A stretch of 64,000 nt of DNA, taken from the NCBI RefSeq assembly GCF_008329645.1, contig NZ_CP043474.1, positions 2,356,001 through 2,420,000 on the forward strand, written 5' to 3'. Under the pieces are notes generated by a model. It saw nothing but the letters and a program-made list of their open reading frames with translations. It was not told the DNA's origin and did not search any database. This DNA comes from Mycolicibacterium grossiae. GTDB taxonomy: Bacteria > Actinomycetota > Actinomycetes > Mycobacteriales > Mycobacteriaceae. This document shows positions 29,775-38,463 of this stretch, one piece after another. Numbering within the stretch: the stretch's first letter is position 1; the number at the start of each line of letters is the position of its first letter. A program made the translations under genes and the position numbers.

Positions 29775-30071
29775 GTGTCCGCCCCCACCATCGTGGTGGA
29801 CTTCGATCCCGAGGCCGGCTGGCGGCTGCACCACCAGGTGGCGGTGCGGCCGGAGCCGTTCGGGGCGCTGCTGTACCACTTCGGGACGCGCAAGCTCTCG
29901 TTCCTGAAGAACCGCACCATCGTCGAGGTGGTCCAGTCCCTCGACGACCACCCCGACGCCCGGTCCGCCCTGCGGGCCGCCGGCATCGACGACGCCGGGC
30001 AGGCGCCGTACGTGCACGCACTCGGGGTACTGGTGTCCTCGCACATGCTGGTCCGCAAGGGAGAGTCATGA
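29775..30071 (+). CDS. mftB: Mycofactocin precursor chaperone MftB
   Basis: A 98-residue RiPP recognition element protein that binds MftA and presents it to MftC. It has the PqqD-like pattern: WRLHHQVAVRPEPFGALLYHFGTRKLSFLKNRTIVEVVQSLDDHPDARSALRAAGI, in which the strand-turn-helix contacts the leader. The GTG start follows the mftA stop by 2 bases, and the 3' end overlaps the mftC start by 4 bases (ATGA), so the three genes are tightly coupled. Confidence 0.95.
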   Translation: MSAPTIVVDFDPEAGWRLHHQVAVRPEPFGALLYHFGTRKLSFLKNRTIVEVVQSLDDHPDARSALRAAGIDDAGQAPYVHALGVLVSSHMLVRKGES

Positions 30072-31267
30072 CCGCCGTCGTTCCGGTACCCCGCCTGGTC
30101 GACCAGTTCGAGCGCGGCCTCGACGCGCCCATCTGCCTGACGTGGGAACTGACCTACGCCTGCAACCTGTCGTGCGTGCACTGCCTGTCGGCCTCGGGCC
30201 GGCGCGACCCGCGCGAGCTGACCACCCAGCAGTGCAAGGACGTCATCGACGAACTCGAGCGCATGCAGGTGTTCTACGTCAACATCGGTGGCGGCGAACC
30301 GACTGTGCGGTCGGACTTCTGGGAACTGGTCGACTACGCGACCGCCCACCACGTCGGGGTGAAGTTCTCCACCAACGGCGTCCGCATCACGCCCGAGGTG
30401 GCGGCGAAGCTGGCCGCCAGTGACTACGTCGACGTACAGATCTCGCTCGACGGCGCCACCGCCGAGGTGAACGACGAGGTGCGCGGGCCGGGTTCGTTCG
30501 CGATGGCGATCCGGGCGCTGGAGAACCTCGCGGCGGCGGGCTTCGCCGACGCGAAGATCTCGGTGGTGGTCACCCGTCACAACGTCGACCAGCTCGACGA
30601 CTTCAAGGCGCTCGCCGACCGCTACGGCGCGACGTTGCGAATCACGCGGCTGCGTCCCTCGGGCCGCGGTGCCGACGTGTGGGATGAGCTGCACCCCACC
30701 GCCGCTCAACAGAAGCAGCTCTACGACTGGCTGGTGGCCAAGGGTGAGCGCGTGCTGACCGGCGACTCGTTCTTCCACCTGTCGGGCCTCGGCGAACCGG
30801 GTGCGCTGGCCGGGCTGAACCTCTGCGGCGCAGGCCGGGTGGTCTGCCTGATCGACCCCGTCGGTGACGTCTACGCCTGCCCGTTCGCGATCCACGAGAA
30901 GTTCCTCGCCGGAAACGTCCTCACCAGCAACGGCTTTGCCGACGTCTGGCAGAACTCGGAGCTGTTCCGGGAGCTGCGCGAGCCGCAGTCGGCGGGCGCG
31001 TGCAGCGGCTGCGGCCACTACGACGCCTGCCGCGGCGGCTGCATGGCCGCCAAGTTCTTCACCGGTCTGCCGCTGGACGGGCCGGATCCCGAATGCGTGC
31101 AGGGCTACGGCGAGCCCGCGCTGGCGCTCGAACGCGACAAGCCCAAGCCGAGCGTCGACCACTCGCGTTCCGCGGGCCGCGCCAAGGGCCCGGTCCCGCT
31201 GACGCTCCTCACCGTCCCACCCAAGAAGACCCCACCCCAGAAGTTCTGCAACGAAAGTCCGATCTGA
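30068..31267 (+). CDS. mftC: Mycofactocin radical SAM maturase MftC
   Basis: A 399-residue radical SAM/SPASM enzyme. The 4Fe-4S/SAM motif is CNLSCVHC (Cys32, Cys36, Cys39). The SAM-binding GGGEP is at IGGGEPTVRSDF. The SPASM auxiliary-cluster cysteines are in LNLCGAGRVVCLIDPVGDVYACPF, and CSGCGHYDACRGGCMAAKFFTG is near the C terminus. It performs the oxidative decarboxylation and cross-linking of the MftA C terminus. The Pro/Lys-rich tail after residue ~355 is variable in the family. It is followed after 1 base by mftD. Confidence 0.97.
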   Translation: MTAVVPVPRLVDQFERGLDAPICLTWELTYACNLSCVHCLSASGRRDPRELTTQQCKDVIDELERMQVFYVNIGGGEPTVRSDFWELVDYATAHHVGVKFSTNGVRITPEVAAKLAASDYVDVQISLDGATAEVNDEVRGPGSFAMAIRALENLAAAGFADAKISVVVTRHNVDQLDDFKALADRYGATLRITRLRPSGRGADVWDELHPTAAQQKQLYDWLVAKGERVLTGDSFFHLSGLGEPGALAGLNLCGAGRVVCLIDPVGDVYACPFAIHEKFLAGNVLTSNGFADVWQNSELFRELREPQSAGACSGCGHYDACRGGCMAAKFFTGLPLDGPDPECVQGYGEPALALERDKPKPSVDHSRSAGRAKGPVPLTLLTVPPKKTPPQKFCNESPI

Positions 31268-31268
31268 C

Positions 31269-32444
31269 ATGGCCCGCGACACCTGGTTCGAAACCGTGGC
31301 GATTGCCCAGCAGCGCGCGAAGAAGCGTCTGCCGAAGTCCGTCTACGGTGCGCTCATCGGCGGCAGCGAGGCCGGCCTCACCGTCAACGGCAACAACGCG
31401 GCGTTCAACGAACTGGGCTTCGCGCCGCACGTCATCGGCGCGCTGGAGAAGCGTGACCTCGCGACGACCGTGATGGGACAACAGGTTTCGCTGCCGGTCC
31501 TGATCTCGCCGACCGGCGTGCAGGCCGTGCACCCGGACGGCGAGGTGGCGGTCGCGCGTGCCGCGGCCGCCCGCGGCACCGCGATGGGGCTCTCGTCGTT
31601 CGCCAGCAAGCCGATCGAGGAGGTCATCGCCGCCAACCCGAAGCTGTTCTTCCAGCTCTACTGGCTCGGCGACCGCGACGCCGTCGCCGCCCGGGTCGAG
31701 CGGGCCCGCGCGGCCGGCGCGGTGGGTCTGATCCTCACCACCGACTGGAGCTTCAGCCACGGCCGGGACTGGGGCAGCCCCAAGATCCCGGAGAAGATGG
31801 ACCTCAAGACGATCATCAAGCTCTCCCCGGAGGGTCTAGTGCGGCCGCGCTGGTTCGTTCAATGGGCCAAGACGCTGCGCCCGCCGGGCCTGTCGGTGCC
31901 CAACCAGGGCGCCGCCGGCGAGGCCGGCCCGGCGTTCTTCGAGGCCTACGGGCAGTGGATGTTCACACCACCGCCCACCTGGGAGGACGTCGCCTGGCTC
32001 GCCGAGCTGTGGGGCGGCCCCCTGATGCTCAAGGGCGTCATCCGCGTCGACGACGCCAAACGCGCTGTCGACGCCGGAGTCTCGGCGATCTCGGTGTCCA
32101 ACCACGGCGGCAACAACCTCGACGGCACGCCGGCGTCCATCCGGGCGCTCCCGGCCATCGCCGGGGCCGTCGGCGACCAGGTCGAGGTGTTGCTCGACGG
32201 CGGCGTGCGGCGCGGCAGCGACGTGGTCAAGGCCCTCGCGCTGGGCGCCCGGGCGGTCATGATCGGCCGCGCCTACCTGTGGGGGCTGGCTGCCGAGGGC
32301 CAGACCGGCGTGGAGAACGTCCTCGACATCCTCTCCGGCGGCATCGACTCGGCGCTGCGGGGGCTCGGCAAGGCCTCGGTGCATGATCTGACCCCTGCCG
32401 ACGTCCTCATCCCGGAGGGCTTTACTCGCACCCTGGGAGCGTGA
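31269..32444 (+). CDS. mftD: Pre-mycofactocin synthase MftD (FMN-dependent)
   Basis: A 391-residue FMN-dependent alpha-hydroxyacid-dehydrogenase-fold enzyme, often annotated as lactate dehydrogenase LldD1. Family signatures are LPVLISPTGVQAVHPDGEVAVARAAA, MGLSSFASKPIEEV, LMLKGVIRVDDAKRAVDAGVSAISVSNHGGNNLDGTPAS (active-site His in SNHGG) and LLDGGVRRGSDVVKALALGARAVMIGRAYLWGL. It oxidises the AHDP intermediate to the alpha-keto amide pre-mycofactocin (established). It is separated from mftE by 121 bp with small hairpins. Confidence 0.96.
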   Translation: MARDTWFETVAIAQQRAKKRLPKSVYGALIGGSEAGLTVNGNNAAFNELGFAPHVIGALEKRDLATTVMGQQVSLPVLISPTGVQAVHPDGEVAVARAAAARGTAMGLSSFASKPIEEVIAANPKLFFQLYWLGDRDAVAARVERARAAGAVGLILTTDWSFSHGRDWGSPKIPEKMDLKTIIKLSPEGLVRPRWFVQWAKTLRPPGLSVPNQGAAGEAGPAFFEAYGQWMFTPPPTWEDVAWLAELWGGPLMLKGVIRVDDAKRAVDAGVSAISVSNHGGNNLDGTPASIRALPAIAGAVGDQVEVLLDGGVRRGSDVVKALALGARAVMIGRAYLWGLAAEGQTGVENVLDILSGGIDSALRGLGKASVHDLTPADVLIPEGFTRTLGA

Positions 32445-32565
32445 CGACGCGCCCCGCGTCTGGGGCGAACGAGGCGGACGGGACAGCCGTGGTGGCCTCA
32501 CCTGCGGGTCGGGAAACGACCCGAAATCCGGTGGGGTCGGTACGCCAACAATCGGCGCACGACAG

Positions 32566-33297
32566 GTGAATTCGGCCTACCATCGGCGGGTGGCCCATCC
32601 CAGTCAACTCGGGGGAACGACGTCGAGGCAGGTCAGCACCCTGGTTCCCGCGTTGCTCGTTCCCGTCGGATCGACCGAGCAGCATGGGCCGCACCTTCCG
32701 CTGGACACCGACACCCGCATCGCGGTCGCGGTCGCCGGCGCCGTCACCGACCACCTGACGGGCGACTGGCTACTCGCCCCGGCGGTGAGCTACGGCTCGA
32801 GCGGTGAGCACCAGGACTTCGCCGGCACCGTGTCCATCGGCACCGAGGCGCTGCGGCTGCTGCTCGTCGAGTTCGGCCGTTCGGCCTGCCAGTGGGCGTC
32901 GCGGGTGGTGTTCGTCAACGGCCACGGCGGCAACGTCGAGGCGCTCGCGGCGGCCGTGGGGCTGTTGCGGGAGGAGGGCCGCGACGTCGCCTGGACGCCG
33001 TGCGGCGTCCGCGGCGGCGACGCGCACGCCGGCCGCACCGAAACGTCTGTATTGCTACATATTTCGCCCGAGGACGTCTGGCTCGACGCCCGTGTTCCCG
33101 GCAATGACGCGCCACTCGCCGAGTTGCTGCCCCGTCTGCGGCGCGGCGGCGTGGCGGCCGTCAGCCCCAGCGGCGTGCTCGGCGACCCGATGGCCGCCAC
33201 CGCCGCGGAGGGCGAGGACGTGCTGGCCGAGATGGTGGCCGGCGCCGCACGCGCCATCACGGCGTGGCGGCCCGACGCGCGCGGGATGCTGGCGTGA
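32566..33297 (+). CDS. mftE: Mycofactocin precursor peptidase MftE
   Basis: A 243-residue creatininase-family metallopeptidase. The metal-site motifs are [33 protein letters not shown] and [13 protein letters not shown], with [13 protein letters not shown] further on. It cleaves modified MftA to release the C-terminal Gly-Val-Tyr-derived product. The first GTG was chosen because it encodes the conserved start MNSAYHRRV; a second in-frame GTG eight codons later is possible. Its stop overlaps the mftF GTG by 4 bases. Confidence 0.95.
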   Translation: MNSAYHRRVAHPSQLGGTTSRQVSTLVPALLVPVGSTEQHGPHLPLDTDTRIAVAVAGAVTDHLTGDWLLAPAVSYGSSGEHQDFAGTVSIGTEALRLLLVEFGRSACQWASRVVFVNGHGGNVEALAAAVGLLREEGRDVAWTPCGVRGGDAHAGRTETSVLLHISPEDVWLDARVPGNDAPLAELLPRLRRGGVAAVSPSGVLGDPMAATAAEGEDVLAEMVAGAARAITAWRPDARGMLA

Positions 33298-34706
33298 CGG
33301 GCCCTCGCCTGCCCGATGGCTTCGCCGTGCAGGTCGACCGGCGGGTCCGCGTGCTCGGCGAGGGCGCCGCGCTGCTGGGCGGTTCCCCGACGCGCTTGCT
33401 GCGGCTGGCCCCGGCGGCGCAGACGATGCTGCGCGGCGGCCGGCTCGAGGTGCGCGACGCCCAGAGCGCGCAACTGGCACGCACCCTGCTCGACGCGACC
33501 GTGGCGCATCCCCGCCCCGCCACCGGGCCGTCGCACCGCGACGTGACCGTCGTGATCCCGGTGCGGGACAACCTCTCCGGCGTGCAGCGGCTGGTGCGAT
33601 CGCTGCGCGGGATGTGCGTCGTGGTGGTCGACGACGGGTCCGTGGTGCCGGTCCGCACCACCGACTTCGACGGCGTGGTCGGCGACCTGCGGGTGCTGCG
33701 GCACAGCAGCAGCAGGGGACCGGCCGCGGCCCGCAACACCGGGGCGGCGGCGTGCGGCACCGAGCTGGTCGCGTTCCTGGACTCCGACGTAGTGCCGCGG
33801 CGTGGCTGGCTCGAGGCGCTGCTGGGGCACTTCTGCGATCCGGCGGTGGCGCTGGTGGCGCCGCGCATCGTGGCGCTGCGCGAACCCGACGGCATGATCG
33901 GCCGGTACGAGGCCGTCCGCTCGTCGCTCGACCTCGGCCACCGCGAAGCCCCGGTGCTGCCGTTCTCCCCGGTCTCCTACGTGCCGAGCGCAGCGATGAT
34001 CTGCCGTCGCCGGGTGCTGCACGAGGTGGGCGGGTTCGACGAGTCGTTGCGCTCCGGCGAGGACGTCGATCTGTGCTGGCGCTTCCACCAGGTGGGGGCA
34101 CGGCTGCGCTACGAACCCATTGCGCTGGTGGGACACGACCACCGCACCCACGTGCGGGAGTGGTTGTCGCGCAAGGCCTTCTACGGGGCATCGGCGGCGC
34201 CGCTGTCGCAGCGGCATCCGGGCAAGACGGCACCGCTGGTGATCTCCGGATGGACGCTGCTGGTGTGGCTGCTGCTGGCGATGGGCTCCGGCGTCGGGTA
34301 CCTGCTGTCGACGGTCGCGGCGGTCATCACCGGCCGGCGCATCGCCAAGGCGCTCAGCGCGGTGGACACCGAACCGCGCGAGGTCGCCGCGGTGGCGGCG
34401 CGCGGGCTCTGGTCGGCGGCGCTGCAGCTGGCGTCGGCCATCTGCCGGCACTACTGGCCGGTGGCCCTGGTCGCCGCGCTGGCGTTCCGGCGGTGCCGGC
34501 AGGTGGTGCTGGTCGCCGCGGTCGTTGACGGCGTGGTCGACTGGGCCACCCGCCACGGTGACGCCGGTGACGACGGCCAGCGGCTCGGGTTGATCACGTA
34601 CCTGGCGCTCAAGCGCCTCGACGACATCGCGTACGGTCTCGGACTGTGGACCGGGGTGGTGCGCGAACGTCATTTCGGCGCGCTGAAACCTCGGATCCGC
34701 ACCTGA
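33294..34706 (+). CDS. mftF: Mycofactocin glycosyltransferase MftF
   Basis: A 470-residue membrane-associated family 2 glycosyltransferase. The catalytic GT-A domain (residues ~80-300) has [51 protein letters not shown] (DxD-type) and [18 protein letters not shown] (the ED motif). One or two hydrophobic segments follow (~325-350, [25 protein letters not shown]). MftF adds the beta-1,4-glucan oligosaccharide chain to mycofactocin (established for the family). The GTG start overlaps the mftE stop. Confidence 0.95.
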   Translation: MTGPRLPDGFAVQVDRRVRVLGEGAALLGGSPTRLLRLAPAAQTMLRGGRLEVRDAQSAQLARTLLDATVAHPRPATGPSHRDVTVVIPVRDNLSGVQRLVRSLRGMCVVVVDDGSVVPVRTTDFDGVVGDLRVLRHSSSRGPAAARNTGAAACGTELVAFLDSDVVPRRGWLEALLGHFCDPAVALVAPRIVALREPDGMIGRYEAVRSSLDLGHREAPVLPFSPVSYVPSAAMICRRRVLHEVGGFDESLRSGEDVDLCWRFHQVGARLRYEPIALVGHDHRTHVREWLSRKAFYGASAAPLSQRHPGKTAPLVISGWTLLVWLLLAMGSGVGYLLSTVAAVITGRRIAKALSAVDTEPREVAAVAARGLWSAALQLASAICRHYWPVALVAALAFRRCRQVVLVAAVVDGVVDWATRHGDAGDDGQRLGLITYLALKRLDDIAYGLGLWTGVVRERHFGALKPRIRT

Positions 34707-34711
34707 CGGAC

Positions 34712-36121
34712 GTGGCTGCCGATGTGCTGATCGTCGGTGCCGGCAGCGCCGGTTGCGTTCTGGCCGAACGACTCTCCGCCGATCCGGACTGCCGCGTGCT
34801 GGTGGTCGAAGCCGGCCCCGGCCTCTCGGACCCGGGGGTGGCGGCACAGATCAGCGACGGTCTGCGGCTGCCGATCGGCGACGCCAGCTCCGTGGTGCGC
34901 CGGTACGCGACGACGTTGACCGAGGACCCGCTCCGCCCGGCGGTGCTGATGCGCGGGGCCGTGGTCGGCGGCTCGGGCGCAGTCAACGGCGGCTACTTCT
35001 GCCGTGGCCTGCCCGCGGACTTCGCCGCCTGGCAGATGCCGGGCTGGTCATGGGACGACGTCCTCCCGCACTTCCGGGCCATCGAGACCGACCGCGACCA
35101 CGGCGGGCCGCTGCACGGCGACGCGGGGCCCATGCTGATCCGCCGGGTGACCGACCTCGAGCAGGGCGCCGTCGCGTTCGTGGAGGCGGCGCGGGCGCTC
35201 GGCTACCCATGGATCGAGGACCTCAACGGCGTCAGCCCCGATGCGCCGCCCCGGCCGGGAGTCGGTGCAGTACCGCTCAACATCGACCGCGGCACCCGGG
35301 TCGGACCCGGCGGCGCCTTCCTCGCACCGGCCGCGCACCGGCCGAACCTGCGGGTGCTCGACCGCACCGCGGTGCACCGCATCCGGATCTCCGGCGGCCG
35401 GGCGACGGGCGTCGACTGCGTCGGTCCCGACGGCGCCCGGACGCTGACGGCGGACCGCATCGTGCTCTCGGCGGGGGCCATCGGCAGCGCACACCTGCTG
35501 CTGCTGTCCGGCGTGGGGCCCGCGGCGGACCTGCGGGCCCTCGACGTGCCGGTGCATGCGGACCTGCCGGTGGGGGCGCGGTGCGTCGACCACCCCGAGT
35601 GGGTGCTGCCCGTCGACTGGCCGGCCGCCCCCGGGCGTCCGCCGCTGGAGGCCGTCCTGGTGACCGACGGTCTCGAGATACGGCCCTACACCACGGGTTT
35701 CGGTGCGATGACCGGCGGACCGGAGCACCCCGAGGACCGCCCGCACCTCGGGGTGACCCTGACCCGGCCGCGGGCCCGGGGCCGCATCCGGCTGCGCTCG
35801 GCGGATCCCGGTGTCGCGCCGCGCATCGAGCACCGCTACGACACCGAACCCGACGACGTGGCCGCGCTGACCGCCGGGGCCGACCTCGCGCACGACCTGG
35901 CCGGTACGGGTTATGCGGCGCGACAGGCGCATTGGTCGACATCGCAACACCTGTGCGGATCGGCGCCGTTGGGCGAGGTGCTCGACGAGCGCTGCCGGGT
36001 GCTCGGCGTCGGCGGGCTCTGGGTGGTGGACGGGTCGATCATGCCCGACATCACCAGCCGCGGACCGCACGCCACGATCGTCATGATCGGAAGTCGGGCA
36101 GCGGAATTCGTCAGTGCGTGA
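34712..36121 (+). CDS. mftG: Mycofactocin system GMC oxidoreductase MftG
   Basis: A 469-residue glucose-methanol-choline-family flavoprotein. The FAD motif is VLIVGAGSAGCVLAERLSADP. The GMC signature follows at MRGAVVGGSGAVNGGYFCRGLP and LSAGAIGSAHLLLLSGVG. The C-terminal active site has SQHLCGSAPLG and VVDGSIMPDITSRGPHATIVMIGSRAAE. In M. smegmatis MftG re-oxidises mycofactocinol and passes electrons to the respiratory chain (established). The GTG start lies 5 bases after the mftF stop. The 3' end overlaps the convergent MFS gene by 11 bp. Confidence 0.94.
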   Translation: MAADVLIVGAGSAGCVLAERLSADPDCRVLVVEAGPGLSDPGVAAQISDGLRLPIGDASSVVRRYATTLTEDPLRPAVLMRGAVVGGSGAVNGGYFCRGLPADFAAWQMPGWSWDDVLPHFRAIETDRDHGGPLHGDAGPMLIRRVTDLEQGAVAFVEAARALGYPWIEDLNGVSPDAPPRPGVGAVPLNIDRGTRVGPGGAFLAPAAHRPNLRVLDRTAVHRIRISGGRATGVDCVGPDGARTLTADRIVLSAGAIGSAHLLLLSGVGPAADLRALDVPVHADLPVGARCVDHPEWVLPVDWPAAPGRPPLEAVLVTDGLEIRPYTTGFGAMTGGPEHPEDRPHLGVTLTRPRARGRIRLRSADPGVAPRIEHRYDTEPDDVAALTAGADLAHDLAGTGYAARQAHWSTSQHLCGSAPLGEVLDERCRVLGVGGLWVVDGSIMPDITSRGPHATIVMIGSRAAEFVSA

Positions 36122-37706
36122 CCGTGGATGACCGGCGGTCGAGCAGCCGGCGCACGAACCGCAACTGGCGGCCGTCGCGTCCGGGCGCCCACAACGCGAT
36201 CACGGCGGCCGCTGCCACGATGACGCCGGCCAACACCACCAGCGACGCATTCATCGACTCGAGGAACGCCACCCGTGCCAGGTCGGCGAGTCGGGGACCG
36301 GCCGGGCCGAGCCGTTCGGACACGGCGAGCGCCTGGGCGAGCGAGTCGGTGGCCGGTCCGCGCACCGACTCCGGGAGGTCGGCCAGGCGGGGACCCAGTG
36401 CGGTGCCGTAGTGCGCGGCGAGAATGGAGCCGGCCACCGCGATGCCGAGCGCGGCGCCGATCTCGCGGGTGGCGTCGTTCACCGCCGAGGCGACGCCCTG
36501 CTTCTCATCGGGCACGGCACCCATCACCGCCGACGTGGTTGGCGCCGTGCACAATCCGATGCCGGTGCTCATGACGAGCAGCGGCCAGGCCACCGCGAGG
36601 TAGTCCGAGTCCACCTCGAGCAGCCGCATGCAGAACAGACCCGCGGCCAGCAGCACCAGACCCACCGTCAGCACCAGCCGCAGCCCCACCCGCGGCAGGT
36701 ACCACTCGTTCGTGGCGCTGAGTACCAGCACCGGCCCGATCAGCGGTGCGATGGCGAACGCCGTGTGCAGTGCGCTGTAGCCCATCACCAGCTGGATGTA
36801 TTGGATCGCCACGAAGAAGAAGCCGAAGTTGGCGAAGAACAGGATGGTGATGCCGACGGCTCCGGTGGCGAAGTCCGGCCGTCCGAACAGCCGGACGTCG
36901 AGCAGGGGATGGGGGAGGCGCAGCTGCACGAACGCGAAGGCCGCGGCCATCGCGACTCCCGCCGCGATGCAGCCCCACACCAGGGGGTGAGTCCACCCGC
37001 GCACCGGCGCCTCGACGATGCCGAAGACGAAGATCGCGACCGCACCCCCGATGAGCGCGGCGCCGCGCCAGTCCAGCGGCGTGGCGTTCTCGTCGCGCGA
37101 CGAAGAGACGGTGAGGGTCAGTACGAAGAGCACCGCGGTGGCACCGGCGAAGGTCCAGAAGATCGACTGCCAGGCGAAGGCGTGCAGCAGCAGACCCGAG
37201 CCGATGAAGCCGAACACCGCACCCGAGCCGACCACCCCCGCCCAGATGCCGACCGCCTTGTTGCGCTCCTGGCGCGGGTAGGCCGCGGTCAGCAAGGACA
37301 GCGTGGCGGGCATGATGAACGCCGCCCCCGCACCCGCCACGGCGCGCGCGGCGATGATCTGCATCGGGCTGTCGAACACCACCGGGGCGAACGACGCGAC
37401 CGCGAAGATGGCGAGGCCGCACAGCAGCGCACCGCGCCGGCCGTAGCGGTCGCCGAGGGCTCCGGCGGGCAGCAGTAGGCACGCGAGCACCAGCGTGTAT
37501 CCGTCGACGACCCAGGTGAGCTGCGCCTGCGTGGCGGCGGTGTCCACGGCGATGTCGCCGAGGGCGGTGTTGAGCGCGATCATCGACGACACGACGAGGC
37601 TGACGTCGAGGCAGGCCACGATCAGCAGCCACAGCCGGGCGCGCGAGGAGAGAGCCGCCATGGCGGCGTCGGTAGGCTGGTCGGGCGGAGCGAGTGCGTC
37701 GGCCAC
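36111..37706 (-). CDS. DHA2-family MFS drug efflux transporter
   Basis: A 531-residue membrane transporter with about 14 helices, as in the EmrB/QacA (DHA2) branch. Characteristic motifs are WVVDGYTLVLACLLLPAGALGDRYGRRGALLCGLAIFAVAS (motif A, residues ~60-100), ARAVAGAGAAFIMPATLSLLTAAYP (motif C-like), and the long Leu/Ala/Val-rich helices after. It would export drugs or toxic hydrophobic compounds by proton antiport. The GTG start has a GGAGGG site 8 bases upstream and was preferred over the internal ATG at MAALSSRARLW. It is divergent from a TetR gene, with paired palindromes between. Confidence 0.94.
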   Translation of the reverse strand: MADALAPPDQPTDAAMAALSSRARLWLLIVACLDVSLVVSSMIALNTALGDIAVDTAATQAQLTWVVDGYTLVLACLLLPAGALGDRYGRRGALLCGLAIFAVASFAPVVFDSPMQIIAARAVAGAGAAFIMPATLSLLTAAYPRQERNKAVGIWAGVVGSGAVFGFIGSGLLLHAFAWQSIFWTFAGATAVLFVLTLTVSSSRDENATPLDWRGAALIGGAVAIFVFGIVEAPVRGWTHPLVWGCIAAGVAMAAAFAFVQLRLPHPLLDVRLFGRPDFATGAVGITILFFANFGFFFVAIQYIQLVMGYSALHTAFAIAPLIGPVLVLSATNEWYLPRVGLRLVLTVGLVLLAAGLFCMRLLEVDSDYLAVAWPLLVMSTGIGLCTAPTTSAVMGAVPDEKQGVASAVNDATREIGAALGIAVAGSILAAHYGTALGPRLADLPESVRGPATDSLAQALAVSERLGPAGPRLADLARVAFLESMNASLVVLAGVIVAAAAVIALWAPGRDGRQLRFVRRLLDRRSSTVTH

Positions 37707-37714
37707 GTGGGGAT

Positions 37715-37720
37715 CCCTCC
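37715..37720 (-). promoter_or_regulatory. Ribosome-binding site fixing the MFS start
   Basis: On the minus strand GGAGGG precedes the GTG by 8 bases, giving a standard start and ruling out the longer upstream frame. Confidence 0.6.
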
Positions 37721-37736
37721 GCCGATGCGATACTTC

Positions 37737-37773
37737 CAAGACACGCCGTCTTGATGCGAGACTAACAGTCTTG
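37737..37773. promoter_or_regulatory. Paired palindromic operators in the MFS-TetR gap
   Basis: CAAGAC-N5-GTCTTG (37737-37753) and CGAGAC-N5-GTCTTG (37757-37773) are near-identical palindromes whose centres are 20 bp apart, two helical turns. They lie in the 94-bp gap between the divergent MFS and TetR genes. This is the typical arrangement for two TetR dimers binding the same DNA face. Confidence 0.75.
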
Positions 37774-37800
37774 TTTCCCGTCGCGAAGGGATTCAAACCG

Positions 37801-38463
37801 ATGTCCGCTGGCCGCACCGATCCTCGGCCGGCGCGCTCCCGGGCGCGCCTGCTCGACGCGGCGACGGCACTGCTCAGCGCCGGCGGTCCCAGCGCGGTCA
37901 CGGTCGACGCCGTCACCCGCGCCTCGAACGTCGCGCGGGCGACGCTCTACCGACACTTCCCGAGCGGCAACGACCTGCTGGCCGCCGCGTTCCACGCGTT
38001 GATCCCGCCGGCGCCCACCCCGCCCGACGACGGTTCGCTGCGCGACCGCCTGGTGGCGCTGGTCCGTGCCCAGGCCGCCCTGATCGCCGAGGCGCCGGTC
38101 AGCATCGCCGCGATGTCCTGGCTGGCGCTCGGCGGCGACATGGAACAGCTGCCGTGGGGACGCGGCCGGGCGACGGCGGAGAGTCGCGAGGTGCAGACGC
38201 TGCGCGAGCGCGTCGCCGAGCAGTACGCCGCGCCCTTCGACGCGATCCTGGACAGCCCCGACGCCGTCGCGGTGCTCGGCGAGGTCGACCGGACCCGTGC
38301 CGCGGCGCTGCTCCTGGGGCCGATCGTGCTGGGCAAGCTCAGCACGCTGCCCGACTTCGACTACTCCGACATCGCCGAGGTGGCCGTGGACGGCTTTCTG
38401 GCCACCCACGCCCGTCCGCGCGGCGGGACTACCGCAGCGAGTACCGAATCGGCAGGTGCTTGA
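37801..38463 (+). CDS. TetR-family regulator of the adjacent efflux gene
   Basis: A 220-residue TetR protein. The helix-turn-helix is ARSRARLLDAATALLSAGGPSAVTVDAVTRASNVARATLYRHFPSGNDLLAAAFHAL. The C-terminal part has the TetR_C pattern typical of actinobacterial proteins (LGEVDRTRAAALLLGPIVLGKLSTL). The ATG follows the operator region directly. It almost certainly represses the divergent MFS gene and itself through the paired CAAGAC/GTCTTG sites (inference from position). Its 3' end overlaps the convergent P450 gene by 35 bp. Confidence 0.93.
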   Translation: MSAGRTDPRPARSRARLLDAATALLSAGGPSAVTVDAVTRASNVARATLYRHFPSGNDLLAAAFHALIPPAPTPPDDGSLRDRLVALVRAQAALIAEAPVSIAAMSWLALGGDMEQLPWGRGRATAESREVQTLRERVAEQYAAPFDAILDSPDAVAVLGEVDRTRAAALLLGPIVLGKLSTLPDFDYSDIAEVAVDGFLATHARPRGGTTAASTESAGA

